A program made the translations under genes and the position numbers. A model generated the notes under the pieces. The model saw only the letters and a program-made list of their open reading frames with translations. It searched no databases and was not told the origin of the DNA. Below are positions 57,001 to 64,000 of a stretch of DNA of 64,000 nt, piece by piece; position 1 is the first letter of the stretch, and every line of letters begins with the position of its first letter. Source of the DNA: Carposina sasakii (lineage: Eukaryota > Arthropoda > Insecta > Lepidoptera > Carposinidae); the NCBI GenBank assembly GCA_014607495.2, contig CP053157.1, positions 10,478,001 to 10,542,000 on the forward strand, read 5' to 3'.

Positions 57001-57300
57001 ATGAGTGGCGTGACTTTGCGAGATAGAGTGAGTAATAGTGTGATAAGAGAATTATGCGGTGTGAAAGAGGATGTAATGACAAGGATAGTGAATGGCAATG
57101 CTGGGAGATGTCGCCCTAGACGAATCTACACAGACCAAATTGGGGATGTGCTAAAAAAAGGGCTAGTCAAGAGCACCCGTAACCGGCGAGCATGTATGAA
57201 GAATTTAATGAATGTGGATGAGGCGAAAGAGGTATGTTTGGATCGTACTAAATGGAGATCTGTAGTCTCTGCCTACCCCTATGGGATATAGGCGTGAGGT
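57001..57300 (+). pseudogene. LINE ORF C-terminal fragment and 3' tail
   Basis: A 96-codon frame: VTLRDRVSNSVIRELCGVKE at the start, then a jump (probable internal deletion near residue 28), then DQIGDVLKKG, STRNRRACMKNLMNVDEAKE and DRTKWRSVVSAYPYGI. I recognise the RNRRACM...VDEAKxVCxDRxxWxSVVSAYP pattern as a C-terminus of a Lepidoptera LINE reverse transcriptase. The following DNA, ctctgcctacccctatggga, tataggcgtgaggttatgta, tgg, is the block that also ends SINE-like family C. It begins right after the composite element. There is no RT domain. Confidence 0.7.
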
Positions 57301-58280
57301 TATGTATGGAAAAAGTAAAATTTCACAAATTATAAATTTATACCTACTTATCGAAACTTTTCTTACTGATAAACTACTCTACGTTTGTTCAGCAGAAGGT
57401 AATGTGACATTTCAGCGTAGACATCGAATAGGGGTCGATTCACACCTTATCGCCGCGCCTTCCAGTTGAACTGGTTTCGTCAGTGACCGCCCTTCCTTAT
57501 CTTAGCTGTCAACGATTTGTTGAACGTTGGTTAAGTAATTATACTGCAAGATAATAATTTATAAATACGTATAAATACAGAAACACGAATGTTAAGGTTT
57601 CTGGTAAGCCTACTACAATGAAAACCCGATTTAAGGTAAAACTATATTGTAAATGAAAATATAACATAAAATCGACCATTTGCAACAAATTTTCTTCTGA
57701 CAGTGTAAAACAACAATTTTGACAAAATCAGTTAAAAAATAGAAATATTCATATAAAAAGGAACGCGACCAAGCAGTCGCCAACAACGAATAAACCTATA
57801 AAAATATTTAATTAGCTATTCGAGAAGATATAAAATCGGTTTAGTGATAGGAACTAGAAGATAGCCGTAAAATATTATGCATATCGTGTACAAAAAACAT
57901 TGTTATACTTTAGTCTAATTAGGTATTTCAAACGGTTTAACAAGCAATAAATTTAATTGAACCAATGATAAACAACTAACTAATGATAGAAGTCAATTGA
58001 CCTTAATATTAAATAGAGTGTGCAAACAATCTTACTCATTGGAATAATGAGATGGTGGCAATTTTTTGATAGCAGCCATTGGTTTATTGGATGGATTAAT
58101 ATCCGGCTTTGATGATGAGCTGTTTGCTGATAGTCGAGTGCATCCGACATAAACCGCCCCGGAACTTTCAGACCAGGGTGGTGGCATACAAACAGGGTTA
58201 GACAACGATACAGGGGAAAAGTCTAATCTAAAATTGACAGTACCTACAAAATAACGCGGTTTACGTATTAATATAATTAT
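57301..58280. other. No gene recognised
   Basis: The frame 57281-57469 overlaps the LINE tail and is unrecognised. The remainder is AT-rich with no shared repeats. Confidence 0.4.
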
Positions 58281-58545
58281 ACAGGGCGTAACAGAAGAAG
58301 TAGATTAAGTAAAATGTTATGAAAATAGTCCATTATAGAATCAAAATTATTGTTTATATTTTCCCTGATAGTATGGAGGTAGGATTTAGATAGGATAGGA
58401 GTATAGAGATAGGATTCCATAACATCTTAGATACGTTCATACTACCTTGGAAAATAAACATATAATATCGAGTCAAAAATTTCGTGGACAGGTTCTTTAT
58501 AGTTGGCTATTTTCATAGCTTTGCATTTAACGTTACCCCCTTGTT
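58281..58545. mobile_element. Small TIR element, CAGGGCGTAAC type
   Basis: The left end tacagggcgtaac with 'aagtaaaatgttatgaaaat' is repeated in inverted form at the right (attttcatagctttgcattt, aacgttacccccttgt). It is a short, noncoding relative of the element at 59541-60349. Confidence 0.55.
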
Positions 58546-58550
58546 TGGTC

Positions 58551-59268
58551 CGGGGGGTTCGGACTTAATATCATTATAACGTTTTTACATATCACCTGAA
58601 ACTCAAAATGCCTTGAGACCTAAAATGCCTGAAATTCGTATCAACTCTTTTTACTAATGACTGAATTACTAGCTGCAAACAATTACTGCTACTAGCTAGA
58701 AGCAATTATTAGCTGCGGAAATTATCAGCTTTGCCGCGGCAACAATTCTTTGGAAGGGTGGAACAGGCAATGCCACACCAGACTACACTCATTCGTTAAT
58801 GAAGTTTAGTTTGTTTTACTCTCCATTGCATTCATTCATTTCTTCATTCCATGCCGCGTGTTGGCGGCTGAGTAGAGTTTGTACCACCACATGTCTGCCC
58901 GTGGGTATCGTACGAGGCGATTAAGGGTTTCCGGGAGGCGGGCAGCTGCGCCTCCCGTGCTGACAACATGGTCCTAAAATCACACTACGGTTACCAACCC
59001 TATGGCATATATAACTTCTCTATGGCAGTAGCCTTTTGGCTTGCCCTGGGGTAGGCGTAGGTACCCTTATATTCAGTAAAAATTCAAGAAACTAGTTAAA
59101 GAACTAGACGAGAGTAACATTGTAGACTGTGCATTGATTGTCATTTTCTTTATCAGACTTATAAGGCATTCAGGTTTACTATATTTCAGGCATTTCGGGG
59201 CTCAAGACATTTTGAGTTTCAGGTGATATGTAAAAACGTAATTATGATATTGAGTCCGAACCCGCCGG
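58551..59268. mobile_element. TIR element with a nested SINE
   Basis: Inverted arms of about 85 bp: ccggggggttcggacttaat, cgtttttacatatcacctga, aactcaaaatgcc at 58551-58638, mirrored at 59178-59268. No ORF. No clear target duplication. A diverged SINE family B copy (58853-59062) interrupts the interior. Confidence 0.65.
58853..59062 (+). mobile_element. SINE family B, diverged
   Basis: Starts gccgcgtgttggcggctgag and has tgcccgtgggtatcgtacga and gaggcgggcagctgcgcctc. The tail is truncated after tgccctggggtaggcgtagg. Confidence 0.7.
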
Positions 59269-59540
59269 AAGGGTATAAAACTTGATGAAATTTACTGAAT
59301 TAAAATACAAATTTTGCATAAAATTGTTTTTATCGGGAGCATCTTGCTGCTCGCATAATTTTAATTGGATTACCTACCTATAATATCGTAATGAAATCAG
59401 TAACGTAATGGATTTCCATAAACACTTATTTTGATAGGCTGTTAAAAGAATATTTCGTGTAATTAGTAGGAAACATCCCGAGATTAAAAGTGGGTGTGAT
59501 AGGTAGATTTTGCTATCCATATATCTAAATATGTCTTACA

Positions 59541-60349
59541 TACAGGGTGTAACAAATGGGGTAAGTTTAGGGAAATGCTTTACATAAAACTCAATAAAAA
59601 GAACCGATTCATTAAATTTGAGACTCGAAACCACATTTAGTATTTTTTAGGGTTCCGTACCTCAGAAGGCAAAAATGGAACCCTTGGATCACTTTGTTGT
59701 CCGTCCGTCCGTCTGTATATCTCTCAAGACCCTTTTTCTCAGGAATGCGTGGAGGTATCAAGGTGAAATATATATCAAATACTGAGGTCTGTCCCTTGGA
59801 GCTGTGAAAAAATTAAACTACTAAGCCAACACAATCAAAAGATACAGCCGTTTTTGCCGCAAATTTCCGCAAACGCACGAATATTTATCAGAATTTACTG
59901 TACTGTTTTGTTTACAATAAAGAATAATAACATTTTTCTTCATGGAAGCATACCTGGGAAGTTTTTGGTTTCCAAAAATATTAAGGTCCAAAGTTAAGTT
60001 ATTACATTGCATTTTTTGCATATATATTTTTTTCATATTTTCAAGAAAAATATACTTAAGTTCGTTTAATTAGACCATAGATAATGATTTTCAAATAAAA
60101 TTTTAACCGAAAGATGATTTTAAAAAAAGTTGACCTCAAAAATTCCAAATAACTGATCAATGTGGAGTCGAAAGTGATCCAAAAAACAGCAATGTGTCAC
60201 ACAATAACCAATGAGCCCATTTAATTTGTCTCAGGATACAATAAGCGTGGAGAGCAAAGATTACTCATCAAAAATACATTTCCCGCGAGTCATATAATGG
60301 TATTTGTTCAGCATTTCAGTATTTGCCTGGCTGTCACCCACACCCTGTA
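59541..60349. mobile_element. TIR element with CAGGGTGT ends (about 809 bp)
   Basis: The ends tacagggtgt and acaccctgta are perfect inverted repeats; the outer TA may be a TA target duplication as in Tc1/mariner-type elements. The interior includes agggttccgtacctcagaag and tccgtccgtccgtctgtata, a common Lepidoptera repeat, and blocks shared with 7495, 9205, 9396 and 53150. No transposase frame; minus-strand frames inside are unrecognised. Confidence 0.55.
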
Positions 60350-60368
60350 GTGTAGGTATAATATGTAA

Positions 60369-60694
60369 TCGATACATATAATAAAAATGTAACGGATCGC
60401 TGTCTGTACATGGGAGATATATAAGAAAAAATATCAACGCAATAGTACCCAAAACAACGATATTTGGAATTTTTGTCTATTTGTCCGTTTGTCTGTTTGT
60501 CTGTGCGTTTATGTACACTAATCTCAGAAACGGCTGAACCGATTTCGATGCAGTTTTCAGGAATATATTGTGACAGGTCCCACTTAACATATAGGCTACT
60601 TTTTATCCCAGGAAAATGTTTTTATCCCGGATAATTTCGATATTTTGTTTTTTTTTCTGTAGTTCACGGGGATGGAGTCGCAGGCATCCACTAG
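60369..60694 (+). mobile_element. Non-autonomous Helitron (326 bp)
   Basis: A|TCGATACATATAATAAAAAT at the start and ccaCTAG|T at the end. It is a plus-strand partner of 33989-34301 along the whole length, including cggatcgctgtctgtacatg and 'ttttcaggaatatattgtga'. No coding capacity. Confidence 0.75.
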
Positions 60695-61511
60695 TAATTT
60701 AAATAAAATTCAACTTTACAAAATTTTGTAAATTGGCAGAATCAAAAAGTTTATTACCTACTACGCTAGTTTACAGGTAGATTTCTCATTAAAAATCCAT
60801 GAAACCCATTTTTACCAAACGTATGTTCCCTGAATTGAGCGTTGTTGATAAAATCAACAACCTCACAGTTTTTATCGATAAGTTCTGGTCGATAAGGTAT
60901 GGAATATTATATAATTTCTGGTCGCGTAATTTCCAGTCTAGTAGTTAATAAGAACGCAAAAACATTACTTACGCCATTTTCATCAAATCATACTCACATC
61001 ATACTAGGGAATCTACGATCGCACAAATTATGCAAATTGCATCGTTGGAATTAATCACATGAGTGAGTATTGTCACAGGAACAGCACGACGCGCCATTTC
61101 GCCGCCGAAATACGTGACGACGTTTGGCTGGTATTAGGTGACGGAATGCGCCTTCCCCTTAATTGAATATTACTTAGGCTCTTAAATAAATGATAATGTG
61201 GTCATAACCGCCTTTTTACCTATAAGCGGTAAATGCGGAAATCGTCAAACGATAAAAAATCTTTATTTTATTGGTTTAATCTTTTGGTATTTGGTTTTAT
61301 CTTCCATTTTAATGGTTTGGCGTTGTTTACCAACCATTGCGCGATTCCCGAAAAATTGATGAATATAAATTGATGAATATATTTTGATTTTTGGATGATG
61401 AAATTTTAGCAAATACAAATGAGATTTAACTTAAATTTAATTTGGTTAACAAAGGTAAAAACAAATAAGGTTCCTATTTATATTTTATTCAAACTACATA
61501 AGTATTGAATA
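60695..61511. other. Single-copy-looking DNA, no gene recognised
   Basis: 60960-61170 is less AT-rich and not repeated in the window; possible regulatory DNA but unsupported. Confidence 0.35.
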
Positions 61512-61529
61512 TGGCTCTTTAGTCAACTC

Positions 61530-62419
61530 ATACCACTCGAACTCATCCCGCGGGATGAGTTTACCTATTGAATGTTTTAATTGGTCAACTCATCCCACTG
61601 ATACTTTTTATGATTTATACAGTCGCGAACAAAATTGTTTAACAGTAGATTTACGTATTTTAAAATTATGATTTCAATTACAACCTTTACGTAGTATTAA
61701 GTACATATTAATAAAACAACAGTCATTTTTTATTATTTTTCGACCAAAATAGTAATAAATGTTTTTTTTTTCTTTCAAATTTTTAAACAATGTACTAGAT
61801 TTCATTTTCTTATTATTTATCAAACGGCTGTAATTTTTTAATAATACATCAGTACAACAAAACCATAGTAGGTATATCATTATTTTCCTCAAACACTTTT
61901 TCTCACGAACACATTTTTTTTTTATAAAGTGGGATAAGTTGACTAAGAATAATTTTTTTAAAACGAAATACCGACTTCCTCCCAAAACTCGAGCTTACTA
62001 AAGTAAAATTTTATTTATTTATTTATTCACCCATATAAAACATTATCATTACAGCTGATCAAGCCAATGCGATAACGTGAAAACCATAAATATGTTAAAT
62101 TAACTTATAACAACAATACAAAATTAATAATATAAATAAAATTACTCATAACTTAAAATAAATAAAGCCGTTTCTGTAAATTCACTCAGAGAGCATATAA
62201 ATATATCTATTCGGTCGTTAACTTTGTTAAGGACTTAACAATTTAACTAAAGGGCAAATATATATTGCGTTAAGCCGTGTACGAAGTTTAGGAGGCATAA
62301 TATTGTCAGATTTATATAATTTTTATATAAAATAGGCCACATGACAAAAGAGAAAAAGGACTAGACTTCGAAACTTTACGTCTGACAATATGATGATTAT
62401 GATGATAATGATGACCTCC
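61530..62419. other. AT-rich DNA, no gene recognised
   Basis: The minus-strand frame 61674-61985 is rich in K, F, L and N, as random AT-rich DNA would be, and overlaps an inverted repeat. I do not accept it as a gene. Confidence 0.4.
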
Positions 62420-62429
62420 GACCAATTTC

Positions 62430-63090
62430 GGTCATGGCGACCACTTCTACTCCTAGATATTACTAAGTTGGCGTTCATGCGCTCGGAGATGGCTTACATT
62501 TACATAGCCAATCTTCGCCCTGAACGCCCGCGCACACAGAGGACAGGTTAGTGCGCCATTATTGTATTATAGATAATGGCAGCAGGAGGAAGAGTCTTTA
62601 GTTCATCACGTTTAGCGTCAAGGTCAGCTTGACGCTGCTCCTCGAACTCGTGTACTTGCTTTATCACCGTCCTGCGCCACTCTGGTCGTTGTGCTGACAA
62701 AACTTCCCATTTAGATGGATCTATATTGCATCTCTTCATGTCTTTTCTGAACATCTTTGTATCTGAGGAGTTGCCCGCCGCGTTTCCGCTTGCCCTCCTC
62801 TAGTTCAGAAAAGAAGATGCTCTTAGCCAATCTCTCCTCCGCCATACGAGACACATGACCGCACCACCGAAGCTGCCGACGCATTAAGTAGGCCTCAATG
62901 GCACTTACATTGGCTCTTCGCAATACTTCGGTATTACGCACTCGGTTGGACCATCTGATTCTCATGATGGATCGGAGGCACTTGAGGTGGAATCGATCCA
63001 GAGTGCGTATGTGGCGACGGTACATGCACCACGCCTCGGAGGAATATAAGAGATTTGGCAGCACAACAGCCATGTACACACTTATTTAAG
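62430..63090 (-). pseudogene. LINE ORF C-terminal region with C2H2 finger, frameshifted
   Basis: On the minus strand: [75 protein letters not shown] frameshift near 62755 leads to [40 protein letters not shown] and LKTLPPAAIIYN. A second near 62570 leads to ALTCPLCARAFRAKIGYVN, SHLRAHERQ, a C2H2-like zinc finger. This whole order is familiar from invertebrate LINE proteins of the RTE-like type. Palm and catalytic motifs are missing, the 5' side stops at about 63090, and the two frameshifts make it dead. Confidence 0.8.
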
Positions 63091-63102
63091 CAACATATAA
63101 TT

Positions 63103-63251
63103 ACACTCCTTCTTCCTGCCCTGTTCCCAATCATTTGGGGTCGGTGCAATATGTAGGTACTCTTTTTTCATTCATCCCTATTATCCGTCATCTCGTTATT
63201 CTCATGTCTACCTCTTCCTCTATAACCATCTTACTTCGGACACGGCTTAAC
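63103..63251 (-). mobile_element. Short insertion with 13-bp target duplication
   Basis: gcaacatataatt at 63090-63102 recurs at 63252-63264. The 149 bp between, read on the minus strand, include accccaaatgattgggaaca, gggcaggaagaagg, which I associate with LINE 3' ends in Lepidoptera. It lies exactly at the 5' limit of the LINE fragment 62430-63090. Confidence 0.6.
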
Positions 63252-63298
63252 GCAACATATAATTTAATGACTTAACACAATTATCTTCATCTTCATAA

Positions 63299-63354
63299 GC
63301 CTATTGCAGTCCATTACTGGACGTAGGCCCCCCCCTGCCATAGGGGGATTTTGT
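63299..63354 (-). repeat. SINE family B fragment
   Basis: gcctattgcagtccattact, ggacgtaggccc and ccatagggggatttt in minus-strand family B order; internal and head parts are missing. Confidence 0.6.
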
Positions 63355-63369
63355 TACTAAAAAGTTCCA

Positions 63370-63800
63370 CTATCTATTTTTCGGCGGCTCCATCATCAGA
63401 CCCTCGTTTCCTTTATATTATGTGTAGCTGACCAAAATTCTCTATAAAAATCTAAAAACGGACTACTCGTGCCTTTTATATTTGAGGATATCCCTAGATT
63501 CCTTAGAGATTCCATCATCAGATGTTATGTTTTATATGTAGGTGATCAAAACGCTCAGTAAAAGTATAAAAACAGACTACATGTGCCTACAATATTCGAG
63601 GATTGCCCTCGATTTCTCCAAGATCCCATCATCAGATCCTGATGTGGTGAATATGGGACCTGGAAGTACACCATGACCAACTATTAAAAAAAAATTGAAA
63701 TCGGTTCATAAATGACGGAGTTCTGAGGTAACACACATAAAAAAATAAATAAAAAAAGCATACAGACGAATTGATAACCTCTCTTTTTGAAGTCGGTTAA
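63370..63800 (-). repeat. Dispersed repeat family E with internal tandem units
   Basis: It ends on the plus strand with ctttttgaagtcggttaatt, the reverse of 46030-46050. Three units of about 118 bp (63390-63640), each containing ccatcatcaga and a gactac...tgcct phrase, precede it. No coding capacity seen. Confidence 0.5.
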
Positions 63801-64000
63801 TTAAAAAGTAATTAAAATTATGATTTAGTCAACACATCCCGCGGGATGAGTTGACTAAAGAGCCTAAAATTTAAGCTAGGATATTAATATCAAAAGGAAT
63901 TAACGTAGCAAAAAATTTTTAATCCGTTTCAAATTCCGTGTATAGGCTCATTTTCGTTTGAACCTAAATTATTGAGTTCTTCTAATTAGGTAAAGTTACA

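Larger units (their letters stand above)
61512..63862. mobile_element. Region bounded by matching inverted repeats
   Basis: ggctctttagtcaactca (61512-61529) is mirrored by tgagttgactaaagagcc at the right edge (about 63845-63862), and both are followed inward by the palindrome catcccgcgggatg. A third inverted relative (gtgggataagttgactaaga) lies near 61930-61950. The ends could bound a 2.35-kb DNA transposon into which LINE and SINE pieces inserted, or be separate small hairpin elements. No transposase is visible and no target duplication found. Confidence 0.4.

Noticed and set aside
61674..61985. 103-codon minus-strand ORF
   Set aside because: Composition is what random AT-rich DNA gives, and part of it is an inverted repeat shared with 61512.

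Overview
The window looks like nuclear DNA of a moth or butterfly. It is AT-rich, has almost no host coding sequence, and is packed with repeat families I associate with Lepidoptera: RTE-type LINEs with matching SINEs, Penelope-like elements, Helitrons with CTAG ends, short tRNA-headed SINEs and a mag-like Ty3/gypsy element. Nothing suggests bacterial DNA: there are no operons or ribosome binding sites. The only segment I would defend as a host gene is one terminal exon of a small, probably secreted protein (50066-50530, minus strand), which has a clean splice acceptor.

Layout. 1-9.8 kb: small SINE fragments, a tRNA-headed mini-SINE with 14-bp target duplications (3047-3156), an RTE LINE tail split by a head-to-head Penelope-like insertion with 600-bp inverted arms (3455-5790), and the largest copy of a palindromic MITE (8515-8892). 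9.8-15.4 kb: SINE copies and AT-rich DNA. 15.4-19.3 kb: a broken Jockey-like LINE, a probable solo LTR and a mariner remnant. 20-27.2 kb: minisatellite, a hAT-like MITE, SINEs, MITE copy 2 and Helitron ends. 27.25-33.64 kb: two apparently identical 442-bp direct repeats with TG...CA ends flank 5.5 kb of almost entirely noncoding DNA filled with three tandem arrays plus older LINE and SINE pieces; this looks like a non-autonomous LTR element. 36.07-40.93 kb: an intact Ty3/gypsy retrotransposon with identical 171-bp LTRs, a 5-bp target duplication and one 1363-codon gag-pol frame. 41-54 kb: mostly single-copy-looking DNA with SINEs, an RTE fragment and the host exon. 54.7-64 kb: a Helitron carrying a 125-bp minisatellite, a multi-hairpin composite element, several elements with terminal inverted repeats, and two LINE C-terminal fragments.

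How the parts relate. Two SINE families carry 3' tails copied from LINE families also present here, which fits SINE mobilisation by the matching LINE machinery. Non-autonomous elements (MITEs, Helitron derivatives, SINEs, the 6.4-kb LTR element) greatly outnumber intact ones; only the gypsy element looks capable of encoding its own proteins. All repeat comparisons were made by eye within this window; no database search was possible.
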